Positions 43,529-52,900 of a DNA stretch of 64,000 nucleotides are shown piece after piece. Origin of the DNA: Pseudomonas sp. MRSN 12121 (GTDB lineage: Bacteria > Pseudomonadota > Gammaproteobacteria > Pseudomonadales > Pseudomonadaceae); assembly GCF_000931465.1 (NCBI RefSeq), contig NZ_CP010892.1:3743388-3807387 (forward strand), given 5' to 3'. Below the pieces are notes generated by a model that saw only the letters and a list, made by a program, of their open reading frames with translations, was not told where the DNA came from and searched no databases. The first letter of the stretch is position 1; each line of letters starts with the position of its first letter. A program made the translations under genes and the position numbers.

Positions 43529-44195
43529 CGCCCGGCACTCCGTAGCTCGGCGCCAGGGTCGGGTTGAGCGCGCGGGTCAGGTAGTCCTGCAACTGGGGTT
43601 CGTAGGCGCTCCAAAGCCGGCTCAGCTCGCCGATGGGGTTGGCGTCGGCCCAGTCCACCCGCAGGTCGACGATCGGCCAGAGCAGCTCGCCAACCACCGA
43701 CAGCGCCGCCGAATGCACGGCGCCCGCCTCGCCGCCGGCGTCCTGGCCGGCCTGCAGCGCACTGAGCAAGCGCGCCGCCAGGCAGCCTTCGCTGTGCTCG
43801 AAGGCCTCGACCATGCGTTCGATCACTGTGCTATTGGCCAACAGGTTGCCAGCCGCCACGCATTGCTCGCCGGCCACGGCATGGTGGATGCCCAGCGCCT
43901 GCGTGCCGCTGAACAGCGCCGTGCGCCCCTGGGCATCGATCACTGCCACCTGGCGGTACTGGCTGTAGCCGTTGCGGGTCAGCGCCCGGTCCAGGGCCTG
44001 CGCCGGTGCCAGGCCCTCGTCCAGGCCGTCAAGCACCTGCGGGCCCAGCGCCGGCAAGGTGATGTTCTGGCTCGACACCGCGCCGACGCCACTGCGCAGC
44101 CAGGGGCAACGGGCGCCGACGGCGATGCTCGAGGAACTGATGGCAATGCCCAGCTGGCCGGTTTCGGCGCAGCGGCCAACGATGGAGAACGTCAT
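43521..44195 (-). CDS. DUF1028 family protein (Ntn-hydrolase-like)
   Basis: A 224-residue protein starting MTFSIVGRCAETGQLGIAISSSS, the characteristic N-terminus of DUF1028, a family with an Ntn-hydrolase-like fold and no established reaction. The family often sits beside RidA and peptidase or amidase genes in catabolic operons. It has no signal peptide. It lies ten bases after ridA and overlaps the deacylase gene by eight bases. A hydrolytic step on an amide intermediate is a guess from context. Confidence 0.8.
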   Translation of the reverse strand: MTFSIVGRCAETGQLGIAISSSSIAVGARCPWLRSGVGAVSSQNITLPALGPQVLDGLDEGLAPAQALDRALTRNGYSQYRQVAVIDAQGRTALFSGTQALGIHHAVAGEQCVAAGNLLANSTVIERMVEAFEHSEGCLAARLLSALQAGQDAGGEAGAVHSAALSVVGELLWPIVDLRVDWADANPIGELSRLWSAYEPQLQDYLTRALNPTLAPSYGVPGDE

Positions 44196-44205
44196 GGCCT
44201 GCTCC

Positions 44206-44616
44206 TTATTCGGGGATAACCGCGATCACGTCGATTTCCATCAGCCACTGCGGCTGGCCCAGGGCACTGACCACCAGCCCGGTGGAGATCGGGAACACAC
44301 CCTTGAGCCATCGACCGACCTCCTGGTAGACCGGCTCGCGGTAGCGCGGGTCGGTCAGGTAGGTGGTGGTCTTGACGATATGGCTGAGGTCGCTGCCGGC
44401 CTCTTCCAGCAACTGCTTGACGTTGCGCATGGCCTGCTCGGCCTGGGCTCGCGGATCGCCGAGGCCGACCAGCCGGCCCTCGAAATCGGTGCCGACCTGG
44501 CCGCGCACATAGACGGTATTGCCGGCGCGCACGGCCTGGCACAGGTCGTTGTCCAGGGACTGGTTCGGGTAGGTGTCTTTGGTGTTGAACATGCGGATAC
44601 GGGTATGCGTAGGCAT
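44206..44616 (-). CDS. RidA family protein (reactive imine/enamine deaminase)
   Basis: A 136-residue RidA/YjgF/UK114-type protein. Members hydrolyse reactive enamines and imines. Family features include YVRGQVGTDFEG, QAEQAMRNVKQLLEEAGSDLSHIVKTTTYLTD and the C-terminal WLMEIDVIAVIPE. It overlaps the monooxygenase gene by one base (TGATG). The pairing suggests that the oxidase or the aminotransferase in this operon makes an imine that must be hydrolysed quickly. Confidence 0.9.
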   Translation of the reverse strand: MPTHTRIRMFNTKDTYPNQSLDNDLCQAVRAGNTVYVRGQVGTDFEGRLVGLGDPRAQAEQAMRNVKQLLEEAGSDLSHIVKTTTYLTDPRYREPVYQEVGRWLKGVFPISTGLVVSALGQPQWLMEIDVIAVIPE

Positions 44617-45929
44617 CAGCGGGCTCCCATGAGGCTGGCGGATTGAGCGGTGGATGAGCGATCGGCCTGGCGCTGCGCGGCGTCGCGGTAGTCGTGGTAG
44701 ATACGCTGCTTGACGATGTGCTCGGCGATATGCCGGGCGTCGTGCCACACCCCCCAGATAAAGGCCGAGCCACGGCGCGACAGCCACGGCAGGCCGACGA
44801 AATACACCCCCGGCTCGCTGGACACGCCGCGCTGGTGGCGGGGCTTGCCGTTGTCCTTGAAGGCATCCACCTGCAGCCAGCTGTAGTCCACCGAATAGCC
44901 GGTGGCCCAGATGATGCTGGTGACGCCGGCCCGGGCCAGGTCAAGTTCGAGGAGCGGCTGGGTCAGGCACGGCGGGTCCGGGAGCATGACCCGCGCTTCG
45001 GGCTCTTCCGGCAGGTCCAGGCCATTGCGGGCGATGTAGGCGTCGGCGGCATCGAGCAGCGCCAGGTAGTTTTCGTCGCCGCGGGCGATGTTCTCGGCCA
45101 GGTTGTCCTCGAAGCGCACCACGCCGTCGGCGAAGGATTGGGTCAGGCCGACCAGGGTCATGCCCTGGTGGGCGAGCCGGCGAAAGTCCACGGTATGGCC
45201 GCCGCGGGCACCGCTGACGGCGATGGTCACGTGCTCCTTGCCCGGCTGCATGGTCTCGGCGTCCCACTCGCCCAGCACCCCCAGCCACCAGCAGAAATCG
45301 CGGTTGCGATAGGCCCGTGGCGGGCGGTCGTGGGCGCCGACCGAGAGGTAGACCTGCTTGCCGGCCCGTTGCAGCTCATCGGCGATCTGCACCCCCGAAG
45401 ACCCCGCCCCCACCACCAGCACCGCGCCTTCGGGCAACTGCTGCGGATTGCGGTAGGCGGCCGAGTGCAGTTGCAACACGCGCTCGTCCTGCGCGGCGAT
45501 CGGCGGGATCACCGGGCGCTGGAACGGCCCGGTGGCCACCACCACCTGCCGGGCCTCGATCACACCATCGCTGGTGTCCACGGTGAAGCCCGGCCGGTTG
45601 GCGTTGCGCACCACCTTGCGCACCTCGACGCCGGTGCGGATCGGCGCCTTGAACTTGCGGGCGTAGGCTTCGAAGTAGTCGGCCACCTGATCCTTGGCGG
45701 CGAAGGCATCGGGATCGAGGTCGAATTCCAGCCCCGGAAAGCGGTCGTGCCAGGCCGGGCCGTTGGCCACCAGCGAATCCCAGCGCCCGGTGCGCCAGGC
45801 CTCGGCGATGCGGTTGCGCTCCAGCACCAGGTGCGGCACGCCCAGGCGGCTCAGGTGTTCGCTCATGGCCACGCCGGCCTGGCCGGCCCCCACTACCAGG
45901 GTGTCTATCTTGTTGTTGTCGGTTGTCAT
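44616..45929 (-). CDS. Flavin-dependent monooxygenase (FMO/Baeyer-Villiger-like NAD(P)/FAD protein)
   Basis: A 437-residue two-dinucleotide-binding flavoprotein. The FAD motif GAGQAGVAMSEHL is at residues 14-26 and the NADPH motif GAGSSGVQIADEL is near 178-190. A middle segment, ATGPFQRPVIP, and a late IIWATGYSVDYSWL are typical of group B monooxygenases. It likely N- or S-oxygenates the pathway substrate. It is the first gene of the operon, and everything downstream to the binding protein runs in the same direction. An AGGG lies upstream of the ATG. Confidence 0.88.
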   Translation of the reverse strand: MTTDNNKIDTLVVGAGQAGVAMSEHLSRLGVPHLVLERNRIAEAWRTGRWDSLVANGPAWHDRFPGLEFDLDPDAFAAKDQVADYFEAYARKFKAPIRTGVEVRKVVRNANRPGFTVDTSDGVIEARQVVVATGPFQRPVIPPIAAQDERVLQLHSAAYRNPQQLPEGAVLVVGAGSSGVQIADELQRAGKQVYLSVGAHDRPPRAYRNRDFCWWLGVLGEWDAETMQPGKEHVTIAVSGARGGHTVDFRRLAHQGMTLVGLTQSFADGVVRFEDNLAENIARGDENYLALLDAADAYIARNGLDLPEEPEARVMLPDPPCLTQPLLELDLARAGVTSIIWATGYSVDYSWLQVDAFKDNGKPRHQRGVSSEPGVYFVGLPWLSRRGSAFIWGVWHDARHIAEHIVKQRIYHDYRDAAQRQADRSSTAQSASLMGAR

Positions 45930-46198
45930 GTCTGCGCCCTACTGAGTGATCCCACGCCAGGGGCATGGGAGGTGTAGGTCGCATTCTGTAAGCAGGCGAA
46001 AAATCACGAAATCATGATTTTTGTGGTTGCTGGAAAGGAAAAAACTGCCTGGCTGCAACGCCCGCCGGCCAGGCCTCTTGCCTGAGTCTTACGAGCAAAT
46101 CAGCACCCGCTCTGCCCGTTGCAGATTCCTCCTAAATCCTTGCCTCGCTCTTCCCGGTACGGTCTCCATCGACTCTCTCGACCGCACCAGGACCACCC

Positions 46199-47776
46199 AT
46201 GGCCAGCAACGGACCCGGGCCGATACCCAACCTTCTACGGCCCGCCAATCCCAATGAGCGCCCCACCGAACGCAGCGCCGAAACCGAACAACCCAGCTAC
46301 GGCGAACAGCTCTGGGCGCAGTACGAGAAATACTCCAGGGAACCCACACCGCCGCCCGAAAAGGTCCAGGTGGCATTGCGTATTGGGGTGTTTTTCGATG
46401 GTACGGGCAATAACGCCAGCAACTCGGCCATGGGGCAGTTGTGCGGGGCCCAGCACCCTATAGAGCCCCAGGATCTCGATGGTAGTTGCAAGCCGTATAT
46501 GAGGGATCCGGAGAGCAGTTATGGGAATGGGGTGAGTAATGTGAAGCGGATGAGTGATTTGTACTACTCCACTCAGGAGCCCGAAGGCATGGGCCTGTTA
46601 AAACGCGCCTCCTTTGCCATTTATGTTGAGGGGATCGGTACGCAGGCGGGCCAGAAAGACAGCCTCATAACCTCTGGGACGGGGCGCGGTGGCACAGGAA
46701 TATCGGGCTGTGTGCAGAGGGCATTTCGCGAGATCAAGGAGCGTATTGCGTTTTTCTTCGAGCAATATCCCGACAGTGAAATATCCTCGTTGACCTTCGA
46801 TGCTTTCGGCTTTAGCCGAGGCGCGGCGGCGGCCCGGCACTTTGCCAATGAAGTCGTGCGTTGGGGCGGTCCGCTCGAACTGATTCTGCATGACCACTCC
46901 AAGTCCTTCAGCCCCAACTTCAATCGACAGTACGGCAATGATATCGATATGGGTTTTATCGGCCTGTTCGACACGGTGCCGTCGGTAGCTGGCGTGAGTA
47001 ATCTGGGCAACGTGCGCAGCGCCATTGCCCCAGGTATCAAGCTGTACCTCGACCGTCGCTACTTTCGTTCAGTGGTGCAACTGGTTGCCCGGGATGAACA
47101 TCGAGCCAACTTCGCCCTGAGCCGGGTCAAGCCAGACCACACCGAGATCACCCTGCCCGGCGCGCACTCAGATATCGGCGGTGGTTATCTGGATGAGGTG
47201 CAGGAGTGTGTACTCGTCAGTCCGATGCAGGCGCTGGAGGTGCCGCTCAATACTGATGTGACCCAGACCTCGATTTACCGAGACGCTACCCTGATAAGAA
47301 AACGCTGGTTGGCCAAGGGCTGGCCCGCACAATGGCTGGAGATCGTCACACCGGAGCCTATGGTTCTACCGCAAGATCCGCAGGACCGTCTCGGCTTACG
47401 ACAAAAACGGGTGTATGCCGGTGTCCAGCTCAAGAGACCAATGAACAACAAGCTGGCAAAGGTGTATCTACGTGTCATGTATGAACTGGCCAGGAAGAAT
47501 GGTGTGCGCTTCAAGGCCATCGACGAAGAAGATCCGGACTACGCGATCCCGCAAGAGCTGAAAACCCTCTGTGACAGGTTTGTCTCAGGTGACTACAGTA
47601 CGACTCCAGCCGAGGAAACCCTGCTAAAGCAGCGCTACATCCATCTCTCGGCCCACTGGAACCACCCGCTTGGCAAGCAGGATGGCGGTAGCCTTAAGCT
47701 TGTTTATATCAACGCCCCCACGGCGGATGCCGTGCGTGTGCAACACCCTCACGTACCTGATTGGACGCTTTGGTAA
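46199..47776 (+). CDS. Tle1-type type VI secretion phospholipase effector (DUF2235)
   Basis: A 525-residue alpha/beta hydrolase of the DUF2235/Tle1 family. The hallmark FFDGTGNN is at residues 65-72. The nucleophile elbow is GFSRG with Ser206, and likely triad partners are Asp258 (GLFDTVPS) and His323 (PGAHSDIGGGY). Such effectors are injected by type VI secretion into neighbouring bacteria and hydrolyse phospholipids. There is no signal peptide. No VgrG, Hcp, PAAR or other secretion genes are nearby, so it is an orphan effector. Its TAA overlaps the ATG of the next gene, a lipoprotein likely to be its immunity partner. CAGGA precedes the ATG. Confidence 0.87.
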   Translation: MASNGPGPIPNLLRPANPNERPTERSAETEQPSYGEQLWAQYEKYSREPTPPPEKVQVALRIGVFFDGTGNNASNSAMGQLCGAQHPIEPQDLDGSCKPYMRDPESSYGNGVSNVKRMSDLYYSTQEPEGMGLLKRASFAIYVEGIGTQAGQKDSLITSGTGRGGTGISGCVQRAFREIKERIAFFFEQYPDSEISSLTFDAFGFSRGAAAARHFANEVVRWGGPLELILHDHSKSFSPNFNRQYGNDIDMGFIGLFDTVPSVAGVSNLGNVRSAIAPGIKLYLDRRYFRSVVQLVARDEHRANFALSRVKPDHTEITLPGAHSDIGGGYLDEVQECVLVSPMQALEVPLNTDVTQTSIYRDATLIRKRWLAKGWPAQWLEIVTPEPMVLPQDPQDRLGLRQKRVYAGVQLKRPMNNKLAKVYLRVMYELARKNGVRFKAIDEEDPDYAIPQELKTLCDRFVSGDYSTTPAEETLLKQRYIHLSAHWNHPLGKQDGGSLKLVYINAPTADAVRVQHPHVPDWTLW

Positions 47777-48429
47777 TGAGAGTATTCATCGCCCTGTTGG
47801 GCGCACTGCTACTAAGTAGCTGCCAAACTACCGACCCACTTTCTGGAAAGAACGACCCCAAAAGTCCTTGGTGGGATCTCGGCTTCACCGAGCCCAATTA
47901 CATGGAAATCTGGGTTGAAGAAAGCGCGGTAGAAGATATCAACGGAAAACTGTTTCGCCGCACCGGCGGCGGAACTGCCGCAGGCGGACAACCCGAGGAC
48001 AACCGGGAGTCTGCGAGGGGATGGACTGGAGTCGGCGTTGCTGGCAAATCCGTAGTCGGTGCCGACCTGCCCCAACGTATTTTCGTACGCTGGCAATCGG
48101 TGGTGGAACCACAAACCTACCGGGTGTGGATCGATATCCCGGAAGAGGCCCGACAGATCATGCGCAAGGCCACCGCCCGCCGTTGCCCGGAAACACCGCA
48201 AATGACCGCCAGCTATATGGCCTCGGTCAATCTGGGGCTGGCCCCAGGCGGCATCGTTCAGGTGTGGGTAAGAGACGAATGTCGTCACCCGATCAAAGTC
48301 GCCCGCGCCCAAGCGGAAGTTGAACCGCTAGGTCCTCATCTGGGCAAATCCAACGGACACTATTACCCCTTGTCCGAAAACTCCAAACGCTACATAGAGC
48401 GATACGGCATCCCCTACGGCAGTTGGTAG
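47776..48429 (+). CDS. Lipoprotein, DUF2931-like; candidate immunity protein for the Tle1 effector
   Basis: A 217-residue predicted lipoprotein. A short hydrophobic signal (RVFIALLGALLLSSC) ends in a lipobox with Cys16, so the mature protein would be anchored facing the periplasm, where Tle1 enzymes act. The rest is soluble, with an EIWVEE segment and a late YRVWIDIPEEARQIM that recall DUF2931 proteins, a family often found beside type VI lipases. It overlaps the effector gene (TAATG), the usual arrangement for effector and immunity. The family call is tentative; immunity is inferred from position and localisation. Confidence 0.7.
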   Translation: MRVFIALLGALLLSSCQTTDPLSGKNDPKSPWWDLGFTEPNYMEIWVEESAVEDINGKLFRRTGGGTAAGGQPEDNRESARGWTGVGVAGKSVVGADLPQRIFVRWQSVVEPQTYRVWIDIPEEARQIMRKATARRCPETPQMTASYMASVNLGLAPGGIVQVWVRDECRHPIKVARAQAEVEPLGPHLGKSNGHYYPLSENSKRYIERYGIPYGSW

Positions 48430-48547
48430 GCCCCTTGCTCACGCCAGGGCCTTCATCCTTGCAATCCCGGAAACAATGAAATTCCGTTTAAGGAATTGAT
48501 AGCCCCCTAACGAAAGGTGCATGCTAGAGGGCTTGCATCGCGCTTAT

Positions 48548-48571
48548 ATCATTCCGGATGATAGTTACCTT
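48548..48571 (+). promoter_or_regulatory. MexT-box-like site upstream of mexE
   Basis: ATCATTCCGGATGAT (48548-48562) followed by AGTTACCTT fits the MexT consensus ATCA-N5-GTCGAT-N4-ACYAT with the right spacing and mismatches in three of fifteen defined positions. It lies about 75 bp before mexE. MexT is the known LysR activator of mexEF-oprN in P. aeruginosa; no mexT gene is adjacent here. Confidence 0.5.
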
Positions 48572-48608
48572 CGTCTCATTCGATTCGTGCGATACAACCC
48601 TGCCGAGC

Positions 48609-48643
48609 ATCATCCGCCCATCTCTAATACATTGGCGGATGAT
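48609..48643 (+). promoter_or_regulatory. Hairpin covering the mexE ribosome-binding site
   Basis: ATCATCCGCC (48609-48618) and GGCGGATGAT (48634-48643) form a perfect 10-bp stem with a 15-nt loop, ending two bases before the mexE ATG. The GGCGGA that would serve as Shine-Dalgarno is inside the stem, so folding would limit translation. The same repeat could instead be a DNA operator. Confidence 0.55.
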
Positions 48644-48645
48644 CC

Positions 48646-49902
48646 ATGGAACAGTCACTCAAACACTTACGCTTCCCTCTCGCGGTCCTGGCCGTGCTGG
48701 TGATGAGCGCCTGCGGCAAGGCACCGCAAACCGCCGCAAACATGCCCGCCGCCAAAGTCAGCGTGGCCAAGGTGATCGAGCAGCCGGTCAACGAATGGGA
48801 CGAATTCACCGGCCGCCTGGAGGCGCCCGAAACCGTGGAGATCCGGCCACGGGTTTCCGGCCAGATCGACCAGGTGGCCTTCACCGAAGGCGCCCTGGTG
48901 AAGAAAGGCGACCTGCTGTTCCAGATCGACCCGCGTCCGTTCCAGTCCGAAGTCCGTCGCCTCGAAGCCCAGCTGCAACAGGCGCGCGCCACCGCCACCC
49001 GCAGTGAAAACGAAGCCCAGCGCGGCGAACGCCTGCGCACCAGCAACGCGATTTCCGCCGAGCTGGCCGACTCGCGCACCACCGCCGCCCAGGAAGCCCG
49101 CGCTGGCGTCGCCGCGATCCAGGCGCAACTGGACCTGGCGCGCCTGAACCTGAGCTTCACCCGCGTCGTCGCGCCCATCAGCGGCCGTGTCAGCCGCGCC
49201 GAAATCACCGCCGGCAACCTGGTGACCGCCGATGTCACCGCGCTCACCAGCGTGGTTTCCACCGACAAGGTCTACGCCTACTTCGACGCCGACGAGCGTG
49301 TGTACCTCAAGTACACCCAGCTCGCCCGCCAGGGCCAGCGCGGCCAGACCACCCCGGTCTACCTCGGCCTGTCCAACGAAGATGGCCACCCGCACCTGGG
49401 CCAGATGAACTTCGTCGACAACCAGGTCAACCCGCAGACCGGCACCATCCGCGGCCGCGCGGTGTTCGACAACAGCGACGGCAGCTACACCCCGGGCCTC
49501 TACGCGCGGCTGAAGCTGGTGGGCAGCGGCACCTACTCCGCCGTGTTGATCAATGACGAAGCCGTGGGCACCGACCTGGGCAAGAAGTTCGTCCTGGTAA
49601 TGGCCGCCGACAACAAGCCGGCGTACCGCGCCGTCGAGCTGGGGCCGAAGATCGAGGGCCTGCGGATCGTGCGCAGCGGCCTGAACAAGGACGACACCAT
49701 CATCGTCAAGGGCCTGCAGCGGGCCCGTCCGGGCGCGCCGGTCACCCCCGAAGAGATTCCGATGGCCAGCAAGGAAACCCTCGCCGCCCTGGCGCAACAA
49801 CGACAAGCCCTGGAAGCCAGCAACCGGCCTCAAGTCGCCCCCGCCAAGGGTGCGCCTGAAGCCGCTGCGAAGCTGGCCAGCGCTGCGACTCCACGCGGTT
49901 AA
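48646..49902 (+). CDS. mexE: RND efflux periplasmic adaptor MexE
   Basis: A 418-residue membrane fusion protein, close to P. aeruginosa MexE. The N-terminal lipoprotein signal ends VLVMSAC, with the cysteine as the lipid site. Typical blocks follow: VNEWDEFTGRLEAPETVEIRPRVSG, a coiled-coil hairpin (about residues 100-165), and a beta-barrel with DNQVNPQTGTIRGRAVF. It links MexF to OprN across the periplasm. In P. aeruginosa the pump exports chloramphenicol, fluoroquinolones, trimethoprim and HHQ-type signals. It is first in a three-gene operon. Confidence 0.94.
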   Translation: MEQSLKHLRFPLAVLAVLVMSACGKAPQTAANMPAAKVSVAKVIEQPVNEWDEFTGRLEAPETVEIRPRVSGQIDQVAFTEGALVKKGDLLFQIDPRPFQSEVRRLEAQLQQARATATRSENEAQRGERLRTSNAISAELADSRTTAAQEARAGVAAIQAQLDLARLNLSFTRVVAPISGRVSRAEITAGNLVTADVTALTSVVSTDKVYAYFDADERVYLKYTQLARQGQRGQTTPVYLGLSNEDGHPHLGQMNFVDNQVNPQTGTIRGRAVFDNSDGSYTPGLYARLKLVGSGTYSAVLINDEAVGTDLGKKFVLVMAADNKPAYRAVELGPKIEGLRIVRSGLNKDDTIIVKGLQRARPGAPVTPEEIPMASKETLAALAQQRQALEASNRPQVAPAKGAPEAAAKLASAATPRG

Positions 49903-49917
49903 GGGAAAAGACTCAAG

Positions 49918-52900
49918 ATGAATTTCTCCCAGTTTTTCATTTCACGGCCGATCTTCGCTGCGGTGCTCTCGCTGCTGATCCTGATCGCCGGTTCCATCTC
50001 GCTGTTCCAGCTACCGATCAGCGAATACCCGGAAGTGGTGCCGCCGACCGTGGTGGTGCGCGCCAACTTCCCGGGCGCCAACCCGAAAGTCATCGGCGAA
50101 ACCGTGGCCGCGCCCCTGGAGCAGGCCATCACCGGCGTCGAGAACATGCTCTACATGTCCTCGCAGTCCACCTCCGACGGCAAGATCACCCTGACCATCA
50201 CCTTCGCCCTGGGCACCGACCTGGACAACGCCCAGGTGCAGGTGCAGAACCGGGTGACCCGGACCGAGCCCAAGCTGCCTGAAGAGGTGACGCGCATCGG
50301 TATCACCGTGGACAAGGCCTCCCCCGACCTGACCATGGTGGTCCACCTGACCTCGCCGGACAAACGCTACGACATGCTCTACCTGTCCAACTACGCCATC
50401 CTCAACATCAAGGACGAGCTGGCGCGCCTGGGCGGCGTGGGCGACGTGCAACTGTTCGGCATGGGCGACTACTCGCTGCGGGTCTGGCTGGATCCGAACA
50501 AGACCGCTTCGCGCAACCTGACCGCCACCGACGTGGTCACCGCCATTCGCGAGCAGAACCGCCAGGTCGCCGCCGGTACCCTGGGCGCGCCGCCCGCGCC
50601 GAGCGCCACCAGCTTCCAGTTGGCGGTCAACACCCAGGGGCGCCTGGTGACCGAGGAAGAGTTCGAGAACATCATCATCCGCGCCGGCGACAACGGCGAG
50701 ATCACGCGCCTGAAGGACATCGCCCGGGTCGAGCTGGGTTCCAACCAGTACGCCCTGCGTTCGCTGCTCAACAACCAGCCGGCGGTGGCGATCCCGATCT
50801 TCCAGCGTCCCGGTTCCAACGCCATCCAGATCTCCAACGAAGTGCGGGCCAAGATGGCCGAGCTGAAACAGAACTTCCCGGAAGGCATGGATTTCAGCAT
50901 CGTCTACGACCCGACCATCTTCGTGCGCGGCTCCATCGAAGCGGTGGTGCACACCCTGTTCGAAGCCCTGGTGCTGGTGGTGCTGGTGGTGATCCTGTTC
51001 CTGCAGACCTGGCGGGCCTCGATCATCCCGTTGGTGGCGGTGCCGGTCTCGCTGATCGGGACCTTCGCCGTGATGCACCTGTTCGGTTTCTCGCTCAACG
51101 CCCTGTCGCTGTTCGGGCTGGTGCTGGCCATCGGTATCGTGGTCGACGACGCCATCGTGGTGGTGGAAAACGTCGAGCGTAATATCGGCCTCGGGCTGAA
51201 TCCGTTCGAAGCCACCAAGCGCGCCATGCGCGAGGTGACCGGGCCGATCATCGCCACCGCCCTGGTGCTCTGCGCGGTATTCGTGCCGGCGGCGTTCATC
51301 AGCGGCCTGACCGGGCAGTTCTACAAGCAGTTCGCCCTGACCATCGCGATCTCCACGGTGATCTCGGCCTTCAACTCCCTGACCCTGTCGCCGGCCCTGG
51401 CCGCGGTGCTGCTCAAGGAGCACCACGCACCGAAGGACCGCTTCTCGCGGCTGCTGGAGAAACTCCTGGGCGGCTGGCTGTTCAAGCCGTTCAACCGCTT
51501 CTTCGACCGTGCCAGCCATGGCTACGTCGGCACCGTGCGCCGGGTGATCCGCGGCAGCGGCATCGCCCTGTTCCTCTACGCCGGCCTGATGGTACTGACC
51601 TGGCTGGGCTTCGCGCACACGCCGATGGGCTTCGTCCCGGCGCAGGACAAGCAGTACCTGGTGGCCTTCGCCCAACTGCCGGACGCCGCGAGCCTGGACC
51701 GCACCGAAGACGTGATCAAGCGCATGTCGGACCTGGCCCTCAAGCAGCCTGGCGTGGAAAGCGCGGTGGCCTTCCCTGGCCTGTCGATCAACGGTTTCAC
51801 CAACAGCCCGAACAACGGCATCGTGTTCGTGACCCTCAAGCCCTTCGACGAACGCAAGGACCCGAGCATGTCCGCCGGGGCCATTGCCGGCGCCTTGAAC
51901 GCCCAGTACGCCGACATCCAGGACGCCTACATGGCGATCTTCCCACCGCCGCCGGTACAGGGCCTGGGGACCATCGGCGGTTTCCGCCTGCAGGTCGAGG
52001 ACCGTGGCGGCATGGGCTACGAGGAGCTGTACAAGGAAGTGCAGAACGTCATCGCCAAGAGCCGCAGCGTGCCGGAACTGGCCGGCCTGTTCACCAGCTA
52101 CCAGGTCAACGTGCCGCAGGTCGATGCCGCCATCGACCGGGAAAAGGCCAAGACCCACGGCGTGGCGATCAGCGATATCTTCGACACCCTGCAGGTCTAC
52201 CTGGGCTCGCTGTACGCCAACGACTTCAACCGCTTTGGCCGCACCTACCAGGTCAACGTCCAGGCCGAGCAGCAGTTCCGTCTCGAAGCCGAGCAGATCG
52301 GCCAGCTGAAAGTGCGCAACAACAAGGGCGAGATGATCCCCCTGGCGACCTTCATCAAGGTCAGCGATACCGCCGGCCCCGACCGCGTGATGCACTACAA
52401 CGGCTTCGTCACCGCGGAAATCAACGGCGCGGCCGCACCGGGCTACAGCTCCGGCCAGGCGGAAGCGGCGATCGAGAAACTGCTCAAGGAAGAACTGCCC
52501 AACGGCATGACCTTCGAATGGACCGAGCTGACCTACCAGCAGATCCTTGCCGGTAACACCGCGCTGTTCGTCTTCCCGCTCTGCGTGCTGCTGGCCTTCC
52601 TGGTACTGGCCGCGCAATACGAGAGCTGGAGCCTGCCGCTGGCGGTGATCCTGATCGTGCCGATGACCCTGCTGTCGGCCATCACCGGGGTGATCCTGTC
52701 CGGTGGCGACAACAACATCTTCACCCAGATCGGCCTGATCGTACTGGTGGGCCTGGCGTGCAAGAACGCGATCCTGATCGTCGAGTTCGCCAAGGACAAA
52801 CAGGAAGAAGGCCTCGACCCGCTGGCCGCGGTACTGGAAGCCTGCCGCCTGCGCCTGCGGCCGATCCTGATGACCTCGTTCGCCTTCATCATGGGGGTGG

